64,000 bases of DNA. Source: Portulaca oleracea. Lineage: Eukaryota > Streptophyta > Magnoliopsida > Caryophyllales > Portulacaceae. The DNA is taken from the NCBI GenBank assembly GCA_029582165.1, contig CM055871.1, positions 2,735,501 to 2,799,500 of the forward strand. Reading direction: 5' to 3'. A model generated the notes under the pieces. It had not been told where the DNA came from, ran no database searches, and worked only from the letters and a program-made list of their open reading frames with translations. Shown here piece by piece: positions 34,106 through 44,497 of the stretch (its first letter is position 1; every line of letters starts with the position of its first letter). Position numbers and translations under genes: made by a program.

Positions 34106-35149
34106 TGTAGATACCAAATTTTGTACCGATTAAATTTCATTCGTATAAGTCGAATACTAGGACCCTGAGATTGGGCCAAAAAATTTACCAAGATCCATGG
34201 GTCGTGGCCAATGTCGAGGGGAAGGCCCAAAAGCAACAGCGGCCCGGGAAACAAAAGCCAAGGCTGCAGGGCTTTGCTTGATGTCCATCTGGCCCAAGGC
34301 ATAGACCTGGCCCAAAAAAATTCACCAAGGCCGCAAGGCCTTGTTCGGAACAGAGGTCCATTTTTTCACCTGGCACGTCAACGATCTGTGTGATGAAGTG
34401 CCATAGGCCGTGGGGCCTTGCTCGGAGGAATTTGATTTGCGCACCAATTTTTCCCCCCAAATGGCATGCAGTCCCATGATCGTTGTAGCTAATTTGGACT
34501 TCTGCAATGAAGAAGGCCCTACGACCTTGATATTAGTCATGGGAGCATGATCTTTAGATCATGCCTCCCCCTCTTCCCATCATCATCACCTCATCCACTC
34601 ATTTCATCAACCATTTTCATCGAAAATACTATTTATCACTCTCTACTCTCATTTCACCAACCATCATCATCCACTTCTCCCATCACCCACTCTCTCAACT
34701 TTGTTCTCTCTATCATTCTCTCATCATCATCACCATTTCCCACCATCATCTCTCTTTTCTTACAAAATTCGTTCCGCAATAAAGATCCTTGAAGGAGAGC
34801 GGTACCGGAGTTCACTGTCATATTCCATTTCGAGGCCATCAATCGAGTGAGGTTTGATCATCTTTATTCATTTCGTAATTATGTAATTTCGTTCTTTTCT
34901 TAAAATCACATTTGTATAATTTGTAAACATACAGTACCTTCTTTTGCATGTTTAGAATATAATATTGTGAAATCTTTTAAACTTCTCCCCTCTCTTTTTC
35001 ATTTCAAGTTCGGTTTTAATAGAGTCGGTTTTCTAAACAGGCGAATCCAAGAATTCTTTAATTATTGGATTTGTAACCTTACTCCCGGGCTCGAAATCTG
35101 AGTTCGCGAACCAGAGTTTTTTTTTTTGTTCGTTGATTTCCTTAGATCA
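34106..35149 (+). mobile_element. LTR (about 1 kb) of a Tat/Ogre-like gypsy element, with PBS
   Basis: Starts TGTAGATACC and ends CTTAGATCA; then TGGCGACTCC at 35152, the PBS type complementary to tRNA-Arg seen in Tat/Ogre elements. A CATCATC/CTCTC-rich block lies at 34.55-34.76 kb. A short piece of internal region follows (to about 35.34 kb); no coding domain or second LTR was recognised. Boundaries are approximate. Confidence 0.55.
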
Positions 35150-35344
35150 ACTGGCGACTCCTTTCCCTTCTTGAATTCATCTAAACTCATGTTTGCACTA
35201 TGAGTCTACGACAAATAAAAAATGGGCGCGACACTCCACTTGCCCCTAGCTCAGACCTTGGCCGAGGGCTGTTATAGGCGTGACGTTGGCATCACGACCG
35301 CGACGCCCCTGAAATATACCCAACATGTCTTCTAACCCTCTCCT

Positions 35345-35780
35345 TGATGAAAGAACAACCAACCGCCTTCGGGAAGTGGATGATCAAAAGCCCTCGGGGT
35401 TGGTGAATGCTCTCGAACCACTAAAAGGGGCTCGAGGCCAATCCATAGGACGACCGACATAAGCTTGAGGGTTCCCGGATCTCGAGCGAATTGGACCTCC
35501 TCTCCGATGTGACTTGACACTACATCTTGGCTTGGATGGCAAGGGAGGAGTATGGGCCTGGGGATACTTCAAAACTAGAACAAGAATTGAAATGATCTCC
35601 TCATCCAAGACACACCACTCTTCTCTTCTTCTATCCTTCAACACAACCTTGTTTCTCTTTCCATAAGAAGCTAGTTTTACCATTGAGGTTTTACCATTGA
35701 GTTTTTTTCAAGAGCATTCTGGTATGGGTCAGTGACAGAATAGAAGTGAGGACATCATTTGACGACTTCTCATCTATGCA
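35345..35780. other. Unassigned DNA after the Ogre-like LTR
   Basis: Open frames occur on the minus strand, but no domain is recognisable. It may be retroelement interior. Confidence 0.3.
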
Positions 35781-35782
35781 AT

Positions 35783-36197
35783 CTTAGAGTGTTTAACTAA
35801 TGACACTCCTATTATTGGGACCAAATAAGGGGGCAAACTTATCACTATCCGAAGCTCAATTTCTATGCAATCTTACGATAATTTTTTCGAGAACATATCT
35901 TGGCATCTTCCATTTATCTTTATCGTCTCAAATATATTCCATACAAGGATTTTGAAAATATATCAAATCTTACAGTGTTTAACTAATGACAATCCTATTA
36001 TTGGGACCAAATGAGGGGACAAACTTATCACTATCCCAAGCTCAATTTATGCCAAGCATCTAATCCACAAACATGGACGCTCTAAGAAAATGAACTGTTC
36101 TTACGATAATTTTTTGAGAACATAACATGGCATCTTTCATTTATCTTTGTTGTCTCAAATATATGTTCCATATAAGGATTTTTCAAATATATCAAAT
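35783..36197. repeat. Local tandem duplication, two units of about 190-225 bp
   Basis: Unit 1 (about 35783-35965) and unit 2 (about 35968-36197) share AGTGTTTAACTAATGACA, CCTATTATTGGGACCAAAT, CAAACTTATCACTATCC, TACGATAATTTTTT and a common end (CAAATATAT...). Unit 2 has an extra stretch of about 35 bp. Confidence 0.8.
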
Positions 36198-36229
36198 CCA
36201 GCATCATCCCAACATTTATTTATACTTTT

Positions 36230-36363
36230 TGGGGCAGTTAAATTCCCTACACAATTCCAAGCCGTAACCCTTTTGATGGTAGATGCTTGCTGTTGGGTTT
36301 GCGAGTTGCTGTATGTTATGAACCTTTAGCCTTTTGGCTACTAATAATTGAAAAAAAAAAAAA
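36230..36363 (+). mobile_element. Possible LINE 3' end with poly-A tail
   Basis: The sequence ends TTTGGCTACTAATAATTG followed by about 15 A, as in plant LINE 3' ends. It abuts the HS1 relic. Too short to classify further. Confidence 0.4.
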
Positions 36364-36448
36364 ACAGATTCCTAAATTCAACTTGCTTGGGGTGCGAAAC
36401 ATATTCTGCATATTTCTGCAATGTGTTCCAAACTCTCGAATGTCAATT
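36364..36448 (-). pseudogene. Relic of HS1 exon 2
   Basis: About 85 bp aligns with HS1 exon 2 at 44560-44635: shared ACAGATTC, AAATTCAAC, TGCTTGGG, GAAACATATTCTGCA, CTCTCGAATGT. It has several substitutions and an 11-bp near-tandem insertion after TTCTGCA that breaks the frame. It lies about 55 bp past the stop codon of acidic gene copy 2, in the same orientation. Confidence 0.85.
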
Positions 36449-36503
36449 AAAAATTTCTAAGATTGCAGGACTCCAATGTCTAATATGGTAGCCTTGATCG
36501 CAA

Positions 36504-39500
36504 CTATATATTTTGAGGCGACATGGGAAACTGGTTGTCTGAACGCGATTGTAATGCTTTTCTCTTCTTCTCTGACTGCTGCTGCATACGGTAAAAACAA
36601 AGGCAGAGGAGTTGTCAATTAGAAAGGAAGCAAACTTGTGTCCATAGCCACAGAGGAGGGTAGAATAAATAAAAATAAAAAGTAACAAAAAGCGGGTTGT
36701 ATTACCAGAAGCCCTTTGACTTCCTTCTTTAGCTTTCCCATGCTCATTGGGGGACTGACCACCACCATGTTGATCTTCCCTGCTTCTGTTTTTCTGGCAC
36801 TATCGATGTTCTCTTTGTTGGCATCCACGAAACATTTTGTCCTTCCAGTGGAGATTGGTGTCTTGCATACCTGCTCTGGAGATGTCGATTCATCAAACAG
36901 TTTTTCCAGCTTCAAATTTGAATTATCATGGTTGACAGATTCATGAGCAGTAATCTGATCAGTGATAGAATATTCAGAATTCTCGGATGCGAGCACATCA
37001 TTTTCCTGGGCAACATTTGACTCCTCGCCTATGCCATCCTCAGTGGCATTGTCTGCAGAGATCGGTGCAGAAGCTACAGCATCTGACCCTGCAGCAACAG
37101 ATGGCCGAATGTTTAGTTTCATATTATCAGGCTTTAACTGAGCATCCAACCATCCGTAAACTTAAACGTAAAACAAGAAAATTGAAAGCCCGAGAACTAC
37201 CAATTGATGTCTGACAAAACAATCAAATTTGATTAAATTCCATGATGTCCACAAACCAAACCCTTAAAAAGCAAGAATGTTGTGCGAAACCCACGAACTT
37301 AAAAAAATTAAACAAATGGTGACAAGAACTGCAGCCAAATCAGGGAGGTTATTTCATGTTTTCCAGCCACACTAGGAGAAGTGCATAATCTAAAGAAAAA
37401 GAGGGGAGAAAATTTATTATTTACCAGATATTTTAGTCAAATTGAGTCCCTTAGACTCCTCAGCCTCTTGGGCTCCTTCCCCCATATCTTCATCCAAAAC
37501 TAGTTTTTCCATTTTCTTTGCCAGCAAATTGGCTTCCTGTAAAAACCAGAATTGGTATATGGAGATAATCAACACAGTTACATAAACAAATGAAGTGTTA
37601 TGTTGATATCCAGTCTCTTTATTGAAAGCTAATAGAGGGCAACAAATTCTCACCTTGAGTTGCAGTGTATCCTTGAGCATCTTCTTTAGCTGGCGTAAGC
37701 TCTTGCGAGGCAGCGGTGTTGTTTCTGCTTTAGGTGCAGGAGAAGCTTCAGCAGCTGGATCAGGAACAAACTTCTTGCTCAGCTGATCTTCTGTACTGTC
37801 ACTCCCAAGCTTCTCAGCTTGGTATTCATTATCCAGAGATATCACTTCTTGCTTTTCGCTAGAGATCACTACTTCTTGCTCTTCTGCATTGCTCACTTCT
37901 TGCTCCTCGCAATTTACGTATTCATTATCCAGAGATATCACTTCTTGCTCTTCACTAGAGATCACTTCTTGCTCTTCTGCATTGCTCACTTCTTGCTCTT
38001 TGCAATTTTCATATTCATTATCCTCTATCACTGCTTGCTCTTCACTAGAGGTCACTTCTTGCTCTCCTGCATCGCTCACTTGATAAGGTTCAGGGTCTGT
38101 TTCAACATTCTTTACAATGTTGTCATCTTCAGCAACATCTAAACCTTCTTCTGGTATAGGCTTCTCGTCGTCTTTAACCGGAATGCTGATATCTTCAATG
38201 CCTGAATCTTCTTCTGTACTTGCATCTTCATTTACAAGATCCCCAAGTTGCTTTGAATTGTCAGTACTGAGGAGTGCCTCAGAGCCTGCATCTATAACAT
38301 TCCTTTTAGGAAAGAGCATTGAAAACAAAGTTCCTTTTTCTTTCACTTTTTTGGGTTTTTCTTTTTCTTTTTCTCTTTTTTTTTTTTTTTTTTTGGTTGG
38401 GGAGTTGTAAACTGACCTTCTCTGTTGGCAACTTCCACCAAACCAGGTGATTGACCAAATCCCTCAGTCCCTAGGGCTGATACTTCTTTTATCATCAAAT
38501 CTACAAGCAAACATAGTAAAACCATGTCAACTTTGAGGAAAGACAGCATTCAAGAAAGCAATTAATCATCCTTCATGCCAGAAACGGCCTTTCCGCCTTT
38601 AGCCTCTAAGCATTCCTCACCTTCACTGCTGAAATCGTCAGTAGATACAGTATCCGACTCTAGCGATTCAGTGATAACCCTTTTGTCATTGAACTCAATG
38701 TACTCATCAAGTGTATCAGTCTCTGATTCTGCAGTTTCATGCATCAAACCTACATGTAAACATATTAGAACTGCTTGTCTTCTGTCAAAAGAATAGCAAC
38801 ATGGAAAACACTGAATCAATTTTAGAAGCACTGCATTTTGCTCACCATTATCGACATTTGGATTATCTAAACATTCGGTATCAACTTTAGTTATCTCATC
38901 TGTATCACTCTCCTCAGACTTATCAACCTTGACTTGTTGGTTGTCGTCTAGGTTTTCTGAGACGTTCTCTTGAAGGTCAGCATCAAGATCCATGTTTAGA
39001 TTTGACTCAGATTCCCCAGTGTTATCACATATTTCAGCCTCATCTGGAAGTTCCTTTACAGTTTCAACTGCACCCACTGAAGAGTCAAAATTACTTGAAA
39101 CCTCTTCAGACACAGATATCAGTTCTCCATCTGAAGCAAAAGAAACATAAAAGCATCAGTATGACATTTTACAGTAAAATTTTGTAGAAGCTTTATAAAA
39201 ACACAACCAATTACCGATGGTATTGCAGTTCTCAGGGACATGTTCCTCAAATTCAGGCTTCTTCAGGCATGCCTCAAGATCACCCTGCAGATTTTTGTCC
39301 ACGGGTTCCTCAACTTCTTCAGCAGCCACAGAAGCAGGACATCCTCCTTCATCTTCCACATTAAGGTCCTCTATTTTCTTAGCCAAACTCTTGCAAACTG
39401 CAGAACCAACTCGAGCTGATTTCCGTGCAGTTGTTTTCCGGTCAGTACGGCCTTGACGGGTCCGAGTTGCAGTCATCCGCGACGTTTCAGGTGACTTTAT

Positions 39501-41222
39501 GGCTAGGGGATCATACCCTTTCAGGAATTCGTCAAGTCCTTCAATCTGTAACATTATATGAATTAGCAAATAGCAGGACCAAGTAGACTATCCCTTGAGA
39601 TTATCTTAAAAACCAAAGTAATCCCATGAATATTAAGTTTATTGGAATAAGAGGGCATATGCATGAAGCCTAATCAAGGACCAACTGCCTTTAAAAGCAA
39701 CTTACAGTTTCAAGGGATTCAAGGGCATCTGCCATTGCAGCATTTGTGGTGTTGGCAGGTATTTTGTTCTTTTTACAGAGGTTTTGCAAGTCCTTTCTAC
39801 CAAGGCTGTGGAAGTCCACCGTTTGCCTGTTGTTGGGCATCTCACTTGGCTCCTCTACTAGATCTTCACTGACAACACAGTCATTCTCCATGTTCTCTGT
39901 GTTGTCATCCACATCAACTATTTCTTCCCCATCAATGCTAACTTCTGGCTTATCAACACTTAATCCAGAAACCTCTTCTGATATTGCTATTGACTCAATT
40001 CCTAAAAGACCAGAGAATAAAAGAAATTGAACTAAGAACCTCAAACAGGTAAAGCAGCTTTTATCTTCAAACATTGGTCAATTCAGGATTTCAGGCAAAA
40101 TTTAGCATTGTTCTCTATACCTTCAGATTGCTCCAAGTTTTCCTCAAACTCAGCCTGCAAATCTATCTGTGTCTTTTGCTGGGAGGACGATTCCTGTTTC
40201 GCCTTTCTCCGTGTTGTGCGCGTAGCAGGAGTCTTTCTGGCATCGGTTCCCTCTGCAGCTGCTCTTCTTATTCCACGGGTTCTTGTGGCCAATTTGGAGC
40301 ATTCCTGACCTTGTTTTGAGGGTTTTTGACGGGTCATACTTTGAGGGACATTAGGTGAAGTAAGCACAGATCTTACTGGAGATTCTGAGCCTCCATTTTC
40401 CAATTCAACCAAAAACTCTTCAACGCCTTCAACCTGCAATTGTATTGTAGTATTAACAGATTTGTTTGAAGACTGGCCTGGATTTCTTGTCTCTAGTAAG
40501 GAAGTACAAGTCCCGCCCAATTAAATTAAATTATCCAGAAGTCTATCAATTTCACTGCAGCTAATTGATTTCACTTGTTGGTTTTCAACTAGAGCAACAT
40601 TCAAGTTTTCCAATCTAATCAAATATTTTCTGATTGAACTTTCCAATCAATTCGCAAAGGCTTCCAATCAGATCAAATATTTTCTGATCGAACTGTAATG
40701 GCTTTACAGGGAAGCTGCTCAACTGATAGGCAAATAATAGGCGGAGAAATTATCAGTTGGTCGATTTTTTATTAGAACGACAATCGATTCTTTCACTATA
40801 TTTAGAACATCATCGGATAGGATCAAACATGAAATATACACTCAAATAAAGCATAAATAAAACATTTAATGATTGTCTCAACTTGAACCTAACTACGTAC
40901 AACTGACAAGCAAAGAAACGAGAAAATCGAGAGGTAGAAGCAGATGTATTTCAATCAGATTCACTAGGTTTCAGTTTATGCGGCAAAAGAATGTCAATAG
41001 TGAACATAAAACAAAACTTATGACGATCGAATGGAACAAGATGAGAAGAAGCAATCCATGGAACAAGATGAGAAGAAGCAATCCAGAAATCGACATGGAA
41101 AGACTTACGATCTCAAGAGAATTGAGAGCATCGGCCATGGCAGCATTGGTTAAGTTGGCTGGGATGTTGTTTTTCTTGCACAAGGCTTGGAGGTCGCGTC
41201 TCTTCAAGCTGTAGAAATCCAT
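36504..41222 (-). CDS. Acidic SAP-like-motif protein, copy 2 (complete)
   Basis: Eleven exons on the minus strand: 41222-41109, 40433-40121, 40001-39706, 39545-39215, 39130-38846, 38749-38621, 38500-38417, 38291-37654, 37536-37425, 37088-36706, 36581-36504; all GT-AG, phases agree; 920 aa. Residues 1-38 are the SAP-like motif MDFYSLKRRDLQALCKKNN...; residues 204-241 repeat it (VDFHSLGRKDLQNLCKKN...). Each is followed by an EFL segment. Two Arg/Thr/Lys-rich basic patches (TRTTRRKAK; TRTRQGRTDRKTTARKSAR) are followed by very acidic exons with an EEQEV repeat. Late exons contain LRQLKKMLKD and SMGKLKKEVKGLL, and the C-terminus is basic (QQSEKKRKALQSRSDN). Similar plant proteins are named only aspartic/glutamic-acid-rich or LisH-like. 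Basic plus acidic blocks suggest a nuclear, chromatin-linked role (inference). Exon 6 ends at a strong donor (G|GTGAGG) although the frame stays open beyond it. Confidence 0.85.
37800..38085 (-). repeat. Acidic coding repeat (EEQEV) in exon 8 of copy 2
   Basis: Degenerate in-frame units of EEQEVISSEEQEVISLDNEY type, with SNAEEQEV and YENCKEQEV variants, repeat within about 95 residues. At DNA level the unit core is CACTTCTTGCTCTTC on the plus strand. Confidence 0.88.
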
Positions 41223-41340
41223 GGCTTCAACGTGAGATTGAAGTTGTAGAGGTGGAAAGAAAATGAAAGGAGTTTGATTACTGCGAAAAGCTTCGAAAAT
41301 GGCGGATATGTTATCGGAGAAGTGCGGGGGCAATCTTAGG

Positions 41341-41404
41341 CTTTTATAGTCGTCATCTCGAGATAGGGCAAATGGAGGAACACACTGGGCATCTGACCGT
41401 TGGA
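41341..41404 (-). promoter_or_regulatory. Promoter of acidic copy 2: MSA element and TATA box
   Basis: On the coding strand TCCAACGGTCA (41404-41394) matches the MSA consensus exactly, and CTATAAAAG lies near 41350-41341, about 120 bp upstream of the ATG. The spacing is the same as in copy 1. This suggests MYB3R-driven G2/M transcription. Confidence 0.62.
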
Positions 41405-41469
41405 GAGAGCGGCCCCAATCTCATTTTGAATTTGCACTTTGGTGATTTTAATAATACTTTTATGGAAAA

Positions 41470-43590
41470 TGAAAAAGAAATTAGGAGGAAATCAAAATTT
41501 ACTGATTATTGATATTTGATGCGGCGAACAATATCAGATTGAAGTTTTTTTTTTTTTTTCTTTTGAAGCAAATTAGATTGAAGTTAGAAATAAGGAAACC
41601 ACTTTGATTTTTATTAGATGTTAGATGTTAAATGTTTTTGATCTCAATGGTATACTAAATGAACTATTGTTGTTCCATTTATAATGAAAAATATTATCAA
41701 AATAATTCAATATGTCATTTTTTAGAAAACTATTCTGCAGAAAATTATTATTTCCAAGAATGAAATTGGAAATTATGAAAAGTCACATAACAAATACTAC
41801 AAAAATGATTAGGATTAGTATCCTTTTTAGTTTTAATAAATTTTTTAACCCCGTAATTATAAATAAGCTATATGTTTTCTGATATTTATGGTTTTCATCA
41901 ATATTTTTTGCAATTTAAATGATGAATTTATTTCTGAATTTGATTAATAAGAATAGTCAAAAATTTGATTGAAATTTGATATTTTAGAGATAGCAAAGAA
42001 GCCAATTTGATAACTGATGTATGTACAGCTCCAATAATCAGAGTGTAAAAGTTGGACAACACCAATAAACTTCCAAGGACTGATTTGAATTATAACAAAG
42101 CTAATTTTGTGACCAAAATCAGCACCAAGGAAAGAAAAACAAGAAAGAAAAGATAGATGGATCGAGTGATCCTTGCTGATACAGAAACACCACAGCAAAG
42201 AGCACAAGGGTTGGACTTGTCAAGCTCTTATGGATACAAAAACACCACCATAGAAGCAAGAACAAGATCTACTATCACCACTTGACTCGGCAGATCACAT
42301 AACACGCTCATCACCATGCCACAAGTGCTAATACACTCTTTAGTTGTCATATATTATATATAAAACTAAACAATTCAGTTTTACTCTCAAACAAGATACT
42401 TTTAATTTTTTTTAAAGCGGGGTCACTTGACCTCACGTGAACTCATGCTAAATCCGCCACTGAGATCAACATACAGAAGTAGAAACTTTGAGAGTTATTA
42501 GTTATCACAAGTCACAACACAAGGGGCTCAAAGGCACTCAATTTCTTCAACTCACATTTTGAACTTTAAGGAGTACAAAGCTTTTGAATATATACAGCCC
42601 TAAGCTAGCTAGCATACATCTCAACTAAAGATTTGAACTTTTCTTGCTATGAAGAAAGCCAAAATCGAGCTGAATTAAGCTTAATTACATCCAAATCAGT
42701 GGCTTAAACTAATGCTCATACAAAATTATATAACTTAACATAATAATAAGCCACATAACAAAAGATTGTTGTCTAGATGATTCTTACCGGACCAACACTT
42801 GTAATTAGTGAATTTCATGCATAATCTTCACCTCCTCTTGAGTAATTACTTCTGCAAAGTCTCCACAAGCTGCTACATCATCTTAGGAACATACATTTAC
42901 TATAGGTAACTCGAGCATAGGGTGAAAAGACCAAAATAACCCTTTAAGATTGCAAAATACCCTGTTACCTAGAACATAACCTTTCTTAACATACCCTGAC
43001 TATTGGAGTTGTAGAAAATGTCCCTTAAAATCAGTCACGTCCACTCTTTGGGCAGTCTTAGAGGGTTCATTAAGGGATTCGATGGATTTGGAATCAAACC
43101 ATTTTGGACACCAAATGAGCATGTATGAAGCAAAACATTACAGCATGTCAGAACTGATTTTATGGGCAAAACAATCTAAAAGATGCTTGCTGAAAGTGAG
43201 GATCATGACTGCTAAAAATCAATCCAAATGGACTTGAAAGGAGGCTTGTGAATTTTCTTCAAAATTGCACTGCTCTAGTTTTGCTTCCTTTCAGCACAAC
43301 TGAATGTCAGGTTGTTTTTAATGGATCAAATGGGCTCAAAATTGATTTCGACTTGATTTGTTGGATAGTTGACGTCTTGTCTATTCTCAGGAGTGTTTAT
43401 GGACCTCATCCTAATGCTTGGTGAAGGAGGTATGCATACAAGAAGTGGACAATATTCCTATTGTCTAGGTTGTTGTTCTAGTTTTGTTTCTTGTTGAATT
43501 TCTCTCGTTTTCTTATGTTCTTTGCATTGCTTCAAGGTTGCATGAAGACATGATGGGAAGACTAGTCATATTTCCATTAATAACACATAT
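41470..43590. other. Intergenic, AT-rich, with retroelement-like fragments
   Basis: Similarity to the copy 1 flank fades after about 41465. Near 42410-42465 a stretch reads, in complement, CAGTGGCGGATTTAGCATGA; it looks like one end of a hAT-like element related to the one at 62018. No gene recognised. Confidence 0.4.
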
Positions 43591-43591
43591 A

Positions 43592-43854
43592 CTCCCTCCG
43601 TCCCTTAATGAATGTCAATTTTTCTAACTACCTTGTCCCTTTTTATTTGTCAATTTTACATTTCCAACAATTAAAATACCCATATTACCCTTAATTAATG
43701 AATGTGATTTTTATTTTACCTTTTAAAATTCTCCTTTATTCCTCTCTTTTAATGAAGGATATATTTGTCCATGTATAATTTTTTCATTCTATTTTCAAGA
43801 CACATTGGTTTTATAAAATTAGTTAATTTGACATTCAAAAAGAGACGGAGGGAG
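43592..43854. mobile_element. Stowaway MITE
   Basis: 263 bp with the canonical ends CTCCCTCCGTCCC and (complement) CTCCCTCCGTCTC and a TA dinucleotide TSD. It lies 3' of HS1. Confidence 0.9.
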
Positions 43855-44497
43855 TATTAAGGTTTGCATTTTGTTTTATGTAAATCAATTTTAACATCTT
43901 TTTTTGTTGTAAATACCCCTACATAGGCTCATTCCACAACACTTGTCGCTCTTGGCTCTAAACAATCTTCAGTACATCATTTTTAATCTTTAATTTCTAA
44001 TTTAATATATTTATAAATTTATATGAAAGTACTTTTCATCACATTTTTAATATTATGATTCATATATTATATAAATAACAACTAAAACTTATAAATAATG
44101 TAAAAACACATGAGTAGTACTAATAATGTTGTAGACATTTTTATAAAAAAAAAATTGAAAAATTGAAAAAAAAAAGTTTATAGTGCACTTCTCTTTCAAT
44201 CTATGCTCACATGATGTTCTTAGCTGAGTTCATTTGGTTGATCTGTTACTGTATCTATTTTTTTCCTTTTGATGTTGGGTTTAGATTTTGGGTTTTGACT
44301 TTTGAATGATACAAAACGTGCTTCATTTTCAATAGAAGTAATACACAATAAATGGCATCTAACATTTATGTTTGCAAGCTCAAATATATGTCTTACATGA
44401 TAAACCAAACCCAACATCCAATCAGGCTTAAATATATGTTTTCCAAGACAAACCAAATACAACAACATTCAAATTAAGCTCAACTTTCCTACACGAC

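Noticed and set aside
34547..34792. Ser/His/Leu-rich open frames
   Set aside because: They come from CATCATC/CTCTC simple sequence inside the Ogre-like LTR.
37819..38142. Plus-strand open frame rich in Leu/Phe/His (107 codons)
   Set aside because: Antisense shadow of the acidic EEQEV coding repeat in copy 2 exon 8.
38562..38621. Reading copy 2 as ending at the TAA after GMKDD
   Set aside because: A strong donor (G|GTGAGG) at 38621 in the correct phase joins to the exon at 38500, and all following exons keep phase to a C-terminal basic tail.
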